Assembly: GCA_902564385.1 (NCBI GenBank)
Contig: CACFAT010000004.1
Coordinates: 1-64,000 of the forward strand
Length of the DNA: 64,000 nt
Source of the DNA: an uncultured Pelagibacteraceae bacterium
Lineage (GTDB): Bacteria; Pseudomonadota; Alphaproteobacteria; Pelagibacterales; Pelagibacteraceae
Direction: 5' to 3'
Position numbers and translations under genes: made by a program. The notes under the pieces are model-generated. The model was not told the DNA's origin, searched no databases, and worked only from the letters and a program-made list of their open reading frames with translations. This document shows positions 1 through 9,799 of this stretch, in pieces; positions within the stretch are counted from its first letter, which is position 1; every line of letters begins with the position of its first letter.

Positions 1-273
1 TAGCAAAAAGTCTTCTAAAAAATAGTAAGTTTCTTTTATATAGCTTGCTATAATTTTAGTGACCCATCTGTAATTTTTTTTTAAATAATCTTCTCCATCG
101 TTCACCCAAGCTGTAAATGTAAATTTATCAGTGACTTCTTTAGGAAATTTTGAAGGCCCTTCACTTTGAGTAGATAGCCAGAGTGCTACCAAAAAAACAA
201 CTCCAATAATTACATAAGTTATTATGTTTTTCGATTGATTTGATTTATTTATTAAATCAGTTCTAGTAGCCAT
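1..273 (-). CDS. Glycine betaine/TMAO-type ABC transporter permease, N-terminal fragment (runs off left edge)
   Basis: Open frame on minus strand from ATG (revcomp of CAT 271-273) to window edge: MATRTDLINKSNQSKNIITYVIIGVVFLVALWLSTQ...WVNDGEDYLKKNYRWVTKIIASYIKETYYFLEDFLL; ProW-like start, divergent from a ProV-like gene. Confidence 0.6.
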   Translation of the reverse strand, partial: MATRTDLINKSNQSKNIITYVIIGVVFLVALWLSTQSEGPSKFPKEVTDKFTFTAWVNDGEDYLKKNYRWVTKIIASYIKETYYFLEDFLL

Positions 274-350
274 GTTAGCAAATTAAAATAAATAATTTTA
301 CATTTAAAGTAAAATATTGTCTATTTTTGGGGTAATATTATTTATTAAAA

Positions 351-1397
351 ATGTCTGTAGAACAAAAAATCACCTGTACAAATATATGGAAGTTATTTGG
401 ACCAGACGAAAAAAGAATTATTAAAAACCTTGATAAAAATTTAAGTATTAAGGAAGTTCAAGAAAAGACAGGACACGTTGTTGCTGTAAAAGATGTCAGT
501 TTCTCAATTCAAAAAGGTGAAACATTTGTAGTAATGGGATTATCTGGTAGTGGAAAATCAACACTAGTTAGATGTATTTCGCGATTGATTGAACCTACAG
601 CTGGCATAGTGAAAATGGATGATGTTGAAGTTACAAAAATGAGTGCAAGTGAATTATTAGAATTAAGAAGAAATAAAATGAGCATGGTTTTCCAACATTT
701 TGGTTTATTTCCTCATAGAACAGTCCTAGAAAATATTGGTTATGGATTAGAAGTAAGGGGAACAAAAAAAGATATAAGAACAGAAAAGTCAATGGAAGTT
801 TTAAAAATGGTTGGCTTAGATGGTTGGCATAATAATTATCCAAGAGAATTATCTGGAGGTATGCAGCAAAGGGTAGGACTTGCAAGAGCACTAGCTGTGG
901 ATCCTGAAATATTAATTTTTGATGAACCTTTTTCAGCATTGGATCCTTTGATTAGAAGAGAGATGCAAGATGAGCTTTTAAAGATCCAAGAAAAGCTTCA
1001 AAAAACTATGGTATTTATAACTCACGACTTTTTAGAGGCAATTAAAATGGGAGACCACATAGCAATTATGAAAGATGGAGAAGTTTCTCAAGTAGGTACA
1101 CCTGAAGAAATTGTATCTAATCCGAAAGATCAATATGTTAAAGATTTTTGTGAAGATGTTCCTAAATATAAAGTATTAAGTGCAGGTAAAGTCATGAGAA
1201 CTGAGTGCTGCAATGAAACAAAAAATTTATTTGAGAATGGAAAAGATAATATTTTAGATAATTCTAAAATTGAAAACTTAATAGATAGGCTAATTGATAA
1301 TGATAAAACTTATCCAGTAGTTTGTAATGAAAGTGGAAAGCTATTAGGTGAGATAGATAGAGTAATAGTAATGAAATCTATGAGATCAAATCAATAA
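351..1397 (+). CDS. proV: Glycine betaine/proline-type (ProV/OpuAA) ABC transporter ATP-binding protein with C-terminal CBS-like region
   Basis: Walker A GLSGSGKST, signature LSGGMQQRVGLARAL, Walker B ILIFDEPFSALDP; FGP..K N-terminus typical of ProV. Confidence 0.85.
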   Translation: MSVEQKITCTNIWKLFGPDEKRIIKNLDKNLSIKEVQEKTGHVVAVKDVSFSIQKGETFVVMGLSGSGKSTLVRCISRLIEPTAGIVKMDDVEVTKMSASELLELRRNKMSMVFQHFGLFPHRTVLENIGYGLEVRGTKKDIRTEKSMEVLKMVGLDGWHNNYPRELSGGMQQRVGLARALAVDPEILIFDEPFSALDPLIRREMQDELLKIQEKLQKTMVFITHDFLEAIKMGDHIAIMKDGEVSQVGTPEEIVSNPKDQYVKDFCEDVPKYKVLSAGKVMRTECCNETKNLFENGKDNILDNSKIENLIDRLIDNDKTYPVVCNESGKLLGEIDRVIVMKSMRSNQ

Positions 1398-2323
1398 ATT
1401 TGCTTATTACCTTCTATTGATTTCTTTTTAATATTATCTCTCCATATAATAATCATACCAGCAAAAATAATTACTATTACTCCAGGAAATAGTTGACTCC
1501 ATGGAGCTTCATTAAAGAAAATCCAACCAAGAATAAAAGATGACGGTATACCAAGATACTCAAATGAAGCTATTTTACTTGCTGAAATTAAACGGTAAGA
1601 ATAAATAAACAATATTGCTGCTGTACCACCCAAAACTCCAGTCATTGTCATCAAAATAAAATCTTTAAAATTTTTAATTTCAACATGTCCTGTAGTTACA
1701 AAAAATAAAAGTAAACCACCAATGACATTAAATATTAATGTGTATAACTGAATTTTTGCAGTTGAATGATTGCCTTGAATGAATTTTAAAATTATGACAG
1801 TGAAAGCCCATGCTATAGCGGTAAGAATTGGGAAAATTGAGTACAAACTAAAAATTTCACTTGTTGGTTTCATTATCATAACCACACCAACAAAACCAAT
1901 TATAACTGCTGACCATCTGTAAATACCAATTTTTTCACTCAATAAAATTATTGATAATATTACTATGAAGAAAGGTGACGAAAAGGTTAGCGTCATTGCT
2001 GTTGCAAATTCCAGATTCACTACTGAAATAAAAATGAATACATTCATAGAAAGAAAACATATTCCTCTCAAGCAACTCAATATCAAAAACTTATTTCCTA
2101 AGTTTCTGAATATTGTTGAAAATTCATTTGTGAATAAGATCAATAATAACAAAGGTATAATTGCTGCTACATTTCTAAATAAAGTTAATTGAATTATTGA
2201 GTATTCATCACCTAAAAATTTAATAATAACCATGTAAAGATCTATACATAAAATTGCTAAGAGCATTGTAGCAATTGCTAAATATGTTTTTTTTAGATCT
2301 GTTTTTTCAGATGAAATTTTCAT
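1391..2323 (-). CDS. EamA/DMT-family permease
   Basis: 310 aa, ~10 hydrophobic segments, EamA-type duplicated topology. Confidence 0.8.
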   Translation of the reverse strand: MKISSEKTDLKKTYLAIATMLLAILCIDLYMVIIKFLGDEYSIIQLTLFRNVAAIIPLLLLILFTNEFSTIFRNLGNKFLILSCLRGICFLSMNVFIFISVVNLEFATAMTLTFSSPFFIVILSIILLSEKIGIYRWSAVIIGFVGVVMIMKPTSEIFSLYSIFPILTAIAWAFTVIILKFIQGNHSTAKIQLYTLIFNVIGGLLLFFVTTGHVEIKNFKDFILMTMTGVLGGTAAILFIYSYRLISASKIASFEYLGIPSSFILGWIFFNEAPWSQLFPGVIVIIFAGMIIIWRDNIKKKSIEGNKQIY

Positions 2324-2361
2324 TTAATAATATTGAAATTAGTATAAGTTTTTAAAATATT

Positions 2362-3552
2362 ATGCAAAATTTTAAGCTTAATGAAGAATTTTTATTAAAT
2401 AATCAGGATTGGACATTCCCAACTTTTACAGCTTATGGACCTGGAAGATTTAAAGAAATTGGAAAGTTTTGTAAAAATTTTAAAATAAATAATGCATTAA
2501 TCGTTACAGATAGTGGTAGTGTAAATTTACCATTTATAAGTGATTTACAAAATTTACTTAATGACTCAAAAATCAAATCAGATATTTATTCAAATATATC
2601 GCCAAATCCTAGAGATGATGAAATAGATTCTGGATGTAAAAAATTTCGTGAAGGCAATCATGATGCAATAATTGCAATAGGCGGTGGAAGTGCAATGGAT
2701 GGAGGAAAAGCAATTTCTCTTACAGTTGATAGCGGTGTGCCTTTATGGGATTTTGAATTTGAAAAAGAGCCACCAAAACTAACTATGGAAAATCCTTTTC
2801 CAAAAATAATTACTATTCCAACTACAGCAGGAACAGGTGCTGAAACAGAAGTTACTGCCATGGTCACTCATCTTGAAAAAGGAATGAAATTTTGTTTATG
2901 GCATCCAGATGCCCGACCATGTTTAGCTTTAGTAGATCCAGAGCTAACTTTAAAATTACCGGCTAATCTTACTGCTTGGACCGGTATAGATGCAATGATA
3001 CATGCAATTGAAGGTTATAGTGTTCCTATGTTTCATCCACTTTGCGATGGTTCTGCATTAGAAAGTTTAAATTTAATTTCAAAATCACTTTATGCAGCTG
3101 TCGAAGAACCTGATAATCTTTTAGCGAGAGGAGGAATGATTATAGGATCTTATTTGGGTGGAATAGCTTTCTTAAAAGGCTTAGGTTTAGTTCATGCAAT
3201 TTCGCACATGGTTGGTGCTGAATATAATACTCATCATGGATTGACTAATGCAATTATACTTCCTGCAGTCATGAAATATAATTTACCTGGATTAGAAGAA
3301 AAAGTAAAAAGAATGTCAGAGGCTATGCAGTTTGAGAACCATTCAATTGAAAGTTTTCAAGACAACTTAAATATAATTCTTGATAGATTAAAAATCCCTA
3401 AAGGATTAAATGAATTGGGAGTACCAGAAGATTGCCAAGAGAGAATAGCAAAGAAATCAATGTTAGACCAAGCTTATGGGCAAAATCCTAAAAAGGCATC
3501 ATTAGATGAGGTCAAGACTTTAGTTTTAGAGAGTATTAGACAAGCAAGATAG
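2362..3552 (+). CDS. Iron-containing alcohol dehydrogenase family protein
   Basis: GGGSAMDGGKAISL, PTTAGTGAETE, DAMIHAIEGY, GLVHAISHMVGA.YNTHHGLTNAIILPAVM motifs. Confidence 0.88.
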   Translation: MQNFKLNEEFLLNNQDWTFPTFTAYGPGRFKEIGKFCKNFKINNALIVTDSGSVNLPFISDLQNLLNDSKIKSDIYSNISPNPRDDEIDSGCKKFREGNHDAIIAIGGGSAMDGGKAISLTVDSGVPLWDFEFEKEPPKLTMENPFPKIITIPTTAGTGAETEVTAMVTHLEKGMKFCLWHPDARPCLALVDPELTLKLPANLTAWTGIDAMIHAIEGYSVPMFHPLCDGSALESLNLISKSLYAAVEEPDNLLARGGMIIGSYLGGIAFLKGLGLVHAISHMVGAEYNTHHGLTNAIILPAVMKYNLPGLEEKVKRMSEAMQFENHSIESFQDNLNIILDRLKIPKGLNELGVPEDCQERIAKKSMLDQAYGQNPKKASLDEVKTLVLESIRQAR

Positions 3553-3562
3553 GTTTGATTAA

Positions 3563-4975
3563 GTGCTTGAGAATTTTTCTGTACATCAAATAATTTCAAA
3601 AATAAAAAAAAGAGAAATTAAAATAGTAGAGGTACTAAATTTCTATTTAGATAGAATAAAAAAATTCAATCCAAAATTAAATGCTATTATTTCACATATA
3701 GATGAAACAAAAATTACTGAAGAAGCAAAATTAAAAGATGAAAATTTTAATAGTGATAATGATAAAGATGATATTTATGGACTTCCAATTGCTGTTAAAG
3801 AATTATTTGATATTAAAAATGAGGTAACATGCTATGGATATAAAGAGTTATTAAAAAATATACCAAAACAGGACTCTTTATTAGTAGATAATTTTAAAAA
3901 AAACGCAATTTTAATTGGTAAAACAAATCTCTCTGAATTTGCTGTTGGTTGTCATACTACTAACAGAGTTTATGGAGCAACCTCAAATGTTTATGATTAT
4001 AGTAAGTCAGCGGGAGGGTCTTCTGGTGGTGCAGCAGCAGCTGTTGCAGCAAATTTAATTCCTTTTGCAGATGGCACAGATATGATGGGATCTTGTAGAA
4101 ACCCAGCAGCATTTGCAAATATTTATGGATTAAGACCAACACCTGGTGCGATTGCAGAAGATAGATTTGAAATTAAAAATTTAAAAGATTTTCCTTTAAT
4201 ATCTACAACTGGATGTTTTGCTAGGACTCCCAATGATATGGAATTTTTATTTAACTATATAAAAGGGAAGAATGTAAAGGATAAATTATCTTTCGATCTT
4301 GAAGATATAAATATTAAAAAACTTTCAGATTTAAAAATTGGATGGTGCATTGATCTAAACGAACAATATAAGTATGAAGATGGAATCATCGACTTATGTG
4401 AAAATATTTTAAAAAAATTACAGTCAAATAATTTAAATATTGAAGATTTAAAAACTGAAATTAATTCAGAAGAATTGTGGTATTCTTGGACAATATTAAG
4501 AGCCAAATTTTTGTATGAAAACTTTTTGTTATATAATTTAAAAAATTTAAATGAATTACCTTCTCAAGCATATTGGGAATATGAAAAAGGGAAAAGCATC
4601 AAAACAAACGATGTTTTAAAAGCAATAGAAATAAGAAATAAATATATGGATAAAATACAAAACCTATTTAAACATTATGATTTTTTAGCATTACCTTCGG
4701 CTCAACTATTTCCTTTTGAAAAGAACCTAAACAATCCAGAATTTATCAATGATAATAAAATTGACACTTATCATAGATATATGGAAGTCTATACATTATC
4801 AAGTTTGCTTGGTTTGCCAACTATATCTATTCCAGTTGGTTTTAATAATAAAGGGCTACCAATGGGAATGCAGATTATAGCAAATGTTAAAGAAGATAAT
4901 AAACTAATTAACTTTGCCAAATCTTATGAAGAAATTTTTAACTTTTCAAAATTTAAACCAGAATTAACGGAATAA
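3563..4975 (+). CDS. Amidase-signature family amidase
   Basis: PIAVKELFD (catalytic Lys), SAGGSSGGAAAAVAANLIPFADGTDMMGSCRNPAAF amidase signature. Confidence 0.85.
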   Translation: MLENFSVHQIISKIKKREIKIVEVLNFYLDRIKKFNPKLNAIISHIDETKITEEAKLKDENFNSDNDKDDIYGLPIAVKELFDIKNEVTCYGYKELLKNIPKQDSLLVDNFKKNAILIGKTNLSEFAVGCHTTNRVYGATSNVYDYSKSAGGSSGGAAAAVAANLIPFADGTDMMGSCRNPAAFANIYGLRPTPGAIAEDRFEIKNLKDFPLISTTGCFARTPNDMEFLFNYIKGKNVKDKLSFDLEDINIKKLSDLKIGWCIDLNEQYKYEDGIIDLCENILKKLQSNNLNIEDLKTEINSEELWYSWTILRAKFLYENFLLYNLKNLNELPSQAYWEYEKGKSIKTNDVLKAIEIRNKYMDKIQNLFKHYDFLALPSAQLFPFEKNLNNPEFINDNKIDTYHRYMEVYTLSSLLGLPTISIPVGFNNKGLPMGMQIIANVKEDNKLINFAKSYEEIFNFSKFKPELTE

Positions 4976-4977
4976 TA

Positions 4978-5880
4978 ATGACCAGACACCCTCATCATTT
5001 TAAAATTTCATTTGCATTAGCTATTGCTGCTGGTTCATGGGGAATTTATTGGTTACCTCAAAGAATACTAGAAGATGGAGGTTTGACTGGTGGCTGGGGA
5101 ACAATATCCCAAATGGCAGTTGGAATATTAATATTATCACCAGTCGCAATTTGGAGAGTTATAAAAGGAAAGTCTATTGGATTGGAATTTCCTCTGACTG
5201 GTTTTTTTGTTGGAAGTGGATTTGTTTGTTATGCTCTTAGCTTTCTTCTTACTGATGTAGTTAAAGCATTAATCATGTTTTACATGATACCTGTTTGGAC
5301 AACAATATTTGAAATTATATTTTTAAAAAAGAAATTTGGTTGGAAGAGGGTAATCACATTAGGTTTGGCACTAGGAGGTTTATGGATTGTATTCAGTCAA
5401 GAAAATATAATCCCATTACCTCAAAATGCAGGGGATTGGTTGGCTCTTGCTGGAGGTGCACTATTTGGTGCTGGTTTAATTAGAATGGAAATAATTAAAA
5501 CAGATGGAGTCTTTCCAATTATATTCACATTCTTTTTTTATGGAGGTTTAGCCAGTATACCTATTGGGTTATTCTTAGTAGATTATTTAGGACCAGTTCC
5601 ATCAGTGGAGGTTATCATGTCAATGTCCACTTTTTTATTACTTATCTCGATATTTTATTTTATTCCTACAGGAGTAATAATCTTTTGGGCTCCAAGCAAA
5701 CTAGGAGCCGGCTTATCATCTATTTTATTTTTAGCTGAAATAATTGTTGGTGTTGTTAGTGCTAGTATTTTAACAAATGAACCTTTTGGTTGGAGAGAAA
5801 CAATAGGTAGTATTCTAATAATTCTTGGTGGTGTAATTGAAGTTGTATATGTTCCAAAGTCAGAGAAGAAATTAGCATAA
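4978..5880 (+). CDS. EamA/DMT-family permease
   Basis: 300 aa multi-TM protein; 2 nt after the amidase stop. Confidence 0.75.
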   Translation: MTRHPHHFKISFALAIAAGSWGIYWLPQRILEDGGLTGGWGTISQMAVGILILSPVAIWRVIKGKSIGLEFPLTGFFVGSGFVCYALSFLLTDVVKALIMFYMIPVWTTIFEIIFLKKKFGWKRVITLGLALGGLWIVFSQENIIPLPQNAGDWLALAGGALFGAGLIRMEIIKTDGVFPIIFTFFFYGGLASIPIGLFLVDYLGPVPSVEVIMSMSTFLLLISIFYFIPTGVIIFWAPSKLGAGLSSILFLAEIIVGVVSASILTNEPFGWRETIGSILIILGGVIEVVYVPKSEKKLA

Positions 5881-6863
5881 TGGATATTAATGAATTATTG
5901 AAATCAAAAAAAAAAATCTTCTTAGATGGTGGAACAGGCTCAGAAATTCAGAGACTTGGTGGAACTATGGGACCAGCTTTTTCTGGTTTAGCAAATGTTT
6001 TCTCACCAGAAATAGTAATCAAAGTACACGAAAGTCATATAAATGCCGGATGTGATATGATAACAACTAATACTTTTGGAACTGCAAGGCATTGTCTTGA
6101 GCCTTCAAATTTAGGAGATCAGACTATAAAAATTAACATTGATACAGTTAAGTTAGCAAGACAAGCAGTCAAAAATTCTGGAAAAAAAATTAAAATTGCT
6201 GGAAGCATGTCAACATATTTAGCTTTGGCTGAAAATGAATTTAGACCTGACACAAAATTTGTACCATCATTTGCAAAAGAAGAAAAAAATTATAAAGAAC
6301 AAGCGAAGGTATTAAAAGAAGAGGGAGTCGAAGTGCTTATTCTTGAAATGCTTTTAGATATTGACCATGCTAAAATTTTGCTTAATGCAGCTTTGGAAAC
6401 AGGTTTACCTGTCTGGGTTGGATTAAGTTGCTGCATAAGTAAGTTTGATGAAACCGTAGTAGGTAGAAATTTTAGAGCTGAAAAAGAGAGATCTATTATA
6501 TATGACCCTTTAAAATATCCTGATGAGCCAAAATTCCTTCCTGAAGATAAAATTATAAATTTCGCTGAAATAATTAATTCACTCAAATCTATCGGTGGAG
6601 ATGTTTATGGCATTATGCATAGTTGGTTTATTGATACAAAAGAGGGAATGAAAGTTTTAAAATCAAATTGGAATGGGCCAATTATGTTCTATCCAGAAAT
6701 TCATAAATTTGACACGAGTACTATGCAAGCATTAATAACTGAAAATGAAATTGAATTTGTTGATAAGTGTTCTGAGTTAATAGACGATCAGGTAAAAATT
6801 ATTGGGGGTTGTTGTGGCGTCACAGATAAACATTTAAAATCCTTGATAACAAAATTTTCTTAA
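5880..6863 (+). CDS. Homocysteine S-methyltransferase-family protein (BHMT/MMUM-like)
   Basis: DGGTGSEIQRLGG, ITTNTFGT, C-terminal IIGGCCGVTDKH zinc motif. Confidence 0.85.
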   Translation: MDINELLKSKKKIFLDGGTGSEIQRLGGTMGPAFSGLANVFSPEIVIKVHESHINAGCDMITTNTFGTARHCLEPSNLGDQTIKINIDTVKLARQAVKNSGKKIKIAGSMSTYLALAENEFRPDTKFVPSFAKEEKNYKEQAKVLKEEGVEVLILEMLLDIDHAKILLNAALETGLPVWVGLSCCISKFDETVVGRNFRAEKERSIIYDPLKYPDEPKFLPEDKIINFAEIINSLKSIGGDVYGIMHSWFIDTKEGMKVLKSNWNGPIMFYPEIHKFDTSTMQALITENEIEFVDKCSELIDDQVKIIGGCCGVTDKHLKSLITKFS

Positions 6864-6864
6864 A

Positions 6865-8022
6865 TTAGTAATCTTTACTAATTATTTGGTCTATCATATT
6901 TACCATATCTTTTTTATATTTTTCATTTGTTGCAGATTTAGTCTCTAAGACAGAAAAAAACGCAGCAACAACTTTTGTTTTCAAATTTATTCCTAAAAAT
7001 TGGCCCCCATACCCAGAGTGACCAATCCAGTTACCGCATTTCATTAATGAATTAACATAACAGACAAATTTATCTTTAGATAATTGAATGTATTTGGGTC
7101 CCTTACTATTAATAGTTTTACTCAAAAAAGTTTTAGAACCAATATTTTTTCCATTTATACCTTTTCCAAACCTAGAAAAAAGTAATCCCATTCTTAAAAA
7201 ATCTCTTGTAATTAAACTTCCGCCCCCAGACATCCACGGTGTTCCAAATCTATCTGTTCCTATATACAATCCTTCTTCAAATCCTGTTGCTTCAACTGTT
7301 TCCAACAGCCATTGTCTTAAACTTTTTTTACTTATTCTTTCTACAATTAGTCCAATAACATCAGTATTAGCTGATTTATAATGCGCCAGATCGGTATAAT
7401 TTTTTAAATCTCTGCTTTTTAAAGATTTAATTGAATTTAAATATTGTTCCTGGCTTTGAATGTTTTTGCCTTTAATCGGCAGTCTCCATCCTCCCACAGG
7501 CTCATGTAAAAATGAAGACGAATAAGCTTTTGTATAATCTTCGCTATATAGATTTACAATGTTCATGTCTAAAACGTCTTTTACTTTTGCATTTGCATAA
7601 CCACTGCCAATTTTTGGCAAGTAAAATGAAATTTTCTTATTTAAGTTAATTAGTTTTCTGTCTATCAGCTCTCCCACAAATAAATGTATAAACATTTTTG
7701 TAATTGACATAATTGTTTGAGGCTGATTTGTAGAAAAGTCCTTTGCGTACTGCTCGAATAAAATATCCTGATCTTTACCAACTATTAAAGAGCAAAAAGC
7801 TTTATTTTTAGTTACCTTTTTTACAGAAGATAATTTACCAATTCTCTTATCAATTTTTTTTTTTAATTTTAAAACAAAATCTGATCTAAGGTATATTCCA
7901 TATCTATTAATTTTATATAAATTTCTAAAACCCAACCTCCTTTTATTTGGGAGATTCCATTGAGCTTTATTATCTTTTCTTGTAACTAATTCTGGATTTT
8001 TTTCTGAAATAATTTTTTTCAA
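6865..8022 (-). CDS. Serine hydrolase, beta-lactamase/esterase class C-like
   Basis: SITKMFIHL (SxxK), SANTDVIGLIVERIS, HSGYGGQ motifs. Confidence 0.75.
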   Translation of the reverse strand: MKKIISEKNPELVTRKDNKAQWNLPNKRRLGFRNLYKINRYGIYLRSDFVLKLKKKIDKRIGKLSSVKKVTKNKAFCSLIVGKDQDILFEQYAKDFSTNQPQTIMSITKMFIHLFVGELIDRKLINLNKKISFYLPKIGSGYANAKVKDVLDMNIVNLYSEDYTKAYSSSFLHEPVGGWRLPIKGKNIQSQEQYLNSIKSLKSRDLKNYTDLAHYKSANTDVIGLIVERISKKSLRQWLLETVEATGFEEGLYIGTDRFGTPWMSGGGSLITRDFLRMGLLFSRFGKGINGKNIGSKTFLSKTINSKGPKYIQLSKDKFVCYVNSLMKCGNWIGHSGYGGQFLGINLKTKVVAAFFSVLETKSATNEKYKKDMVNMIDQIISKDY

Positions 8023-8033
8023 ATTAGTACTTT

Positions 8034-8489
8034 TTATCCAAACTTAAGAGATTTATTTTTCTCGTACTTTTGATGATAGCCTTCTGCTTTACAATAGTTT
8101 TTTTCTTTGGAAATTTTTGTAGTAACTTTTCCATCTAATTTCTGATTCATTTCTTTTAAAATTTTCTCTGCTGTATTTTTTTCATTATCATTATTATAAA
8201 ATATCTCAGAGCGATATTGAATTCCTACATAAGTTCCTTGTCTATTCTTTTGAGTTGAGTCATGGAGTTTAAAAAATAATCTGACCATGTCTTCATAGCT
8301 TAAAATATTTTCATCATATTGAACTTTGACTACTTCTATGTGACCTGTATCCCCACCACAAACTGCTTTGTAAGTAACATTAGGATCATCACCTCCGCAA
8401 TAACCACATTCGGTAGATAATATTCCTTTTATACCATCGTATTTAGTTTCGTCCCAAAAACAACCAATACCACCAATAAAAGTTTTCAT
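8034..8489 (-). CDS. msrA: Peptide methionine sulfoxide reductase MsrA
   Basis: GGIGCFWDETKYDGIKGILSTECGYCGG, QYRSEIFY, YCKAEGYHQKY. Confidence 0.88.
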   Translation of the reverse strand: MKTFIGGIGCFWDETKYDGIKGILSTECGYCGGDDPNVTYKAVCGGDTGHIEVVKVQYDENILSYEDMVRLFFKLHDSTQKNRQGTYVGIQYRSEIFYNNDNEKNTAEKILKEMNQKLDGKVTTKISKEKNYCKAEGYHQKYEKNKSLKFG

Positions 8490-8506
8490 AATTTTACAAT
8501 ATATTA

Positions 8507-9418
8507 TTACTTCAAAATTGAAACAGCTTTTATCTCTTCAACTCCTATACCACAACAACCACCAACAATTTTTACACCTTTGCTAAACCATTTTTTTGCA
8601 ACTTCCAAATAATCATTGGGTGAAAAATCATCCACAAACTTCCAATTTGGTTTTTCGTAATAGCCTTTGTTAGGGTATGCACCAATAACTCCATTATAAT
8701 TTTTTAATGCAGTATCTAAAGCTGCACTCGTTGTTTTAATATCTGAGTGAGCAATTAAAATTGGCCCCTTATGTAATTTACTAAAATTTTTCAACGATTC
8801 TTCTAAATCCTCGTAAATTTCAGTTTTATTCTTCACATCATTATAACCAAGTGTAATATTTTTTGTATTCTGATCTATTACACAGGAAATAGAAAGCCAA
8901 ACAGGTAACTTTATATTTGAAGAACACTCAAGCATAGTCTCCACGATTTCTGCTTGAGATGTCATTGCTTCTAAAATTATTAAATCAACACCCTCATTTG
9001 ATAAAATTTTAATATGTTCATTAAAACATGGCTTCATGTTCTTTGTTCCAAGTTTAAGAAAACTTCCATAACTCGAAACACTTCCTGCTAAACAGATGTT
9101 CTTTTTTGAATTATTAATTGCTTGTTTTGCAATTTGAACTGCTTGTTTATTAAATAATTCAATTGAGTCTTCATATCCGTGTTTTCTAAGAGAAATTGGA
9201 GTTGTAGCATAAGTATTTGTTGTAATAACATCAGCACCTGCATCAATATAATTTTCATGAACTTCTTTTAGAAATTCTGGGCTATCTACCGAACATTTTC
9301 CACACCAGAGGTTTTGATCCATTTTAGCTCCTTTTTTTTCAAGCTCAGCACCTATACCTCCATCAAGTAAAATAATTTTTCCTTCATTGATTTTTTCTTG
9401 AATTAAATTGTAAGACAT
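8507..9418 (-). CDS. Homocysteine S-methyltransferase-family protein
   Basis: DGGIGAELEKKGAKMD, ITTNTYATT, KIVGGCCGIG; start set to MSYNLI (9418) rather than the upstream MCFHKQL of the ORF track. Confidence 0.85.
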   Translation of the reverse strand: MSYNLIQEKINEGKIILLDGGIGAELEKKGAKMDQNLWCGKCSVDSPEFLKEVHENYIDAGADVITTNTYATTPISLRKHGYEDSIELFNKQAVQIAKQAINNSKKNICLAGSVSSYGSFLKLGTKNMKPCFNEHIKILSNEGVDLIILEAMTSQAEIVETMLECSSNIKLPVWLSISCVIDQNTKNITLGYNDVKNKTEIYEDLEESLKNFSKLHKGPILIAHSDIKTTSAALDTALKNYNGVIGAYPNKGYYEKPNWKFVDDFSPNDYLEVAKKWFSKGVKIVGGCCGIGVEEIKAVSILK

Positions 9419-9798
9419 TAATTGTTTGTGAAAGCACAAATTTTATTATTATCAAGATCTCGAATATAAGAATAGTAAACTCCAGAACCTTCTGGTCTTT
9501 CACCTCCAGCTCCTTCACTTTTTCCACCTGCCTTAAGTCCAATCTCATGAAACTTATCAACTATATCTCTAGATGATGTAATAAATGAAACTTGCGTTCC
9601 ATTTCCATTAGTTGCCTCTTTCATATTGACAGGTTTGGTCACATAAAACTCTATAGTTCCATCGCCATTTTTTTCTGTGTAACCAGCGCAAACTTCATCT
9701 TTATAATTTCTTTCTAGATTTAAAACTTTTAAGACTTCATCATAAAAAATTATTGCTTTTTCTAAGTTATTGGTTCCTACCATTACATAACCAAGCAT
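9418..9798 (-). CDS. Glyoxalase/VOC-family protein
   Basis: YVMVGTNNLEKAIIFYDEVL..., PEGSGVYYSYIRDLDNNKICAF. Confidence 0.78.
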   Translation of the reverse strand: MLGYVMVGTNNLEKAIIFYDEVLKVLNLERNYKDEVCAGYTEKNGDGTIEFYVTKPVNMKEATNGNGTQVSFITSSRDIVDKFHEIGLKAGGKSEGAGGERPEGSGVYYSYIRDLDNNKICAFTNN

Positions 9799-9799
9799 T

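Noticed and set aside
631-939. Antisense ORF inside the ProV-like gene (and many similar overlapping ORFs, e.g. 2658-2867, 4255-4506, 6290-6586, 7088-7381, 19498-19812, 27196-27456, 59037-59312)
   Set aside because: They lie wholly inside well-supported genes, have no recognisable domains, and look like reverse-frame by-products
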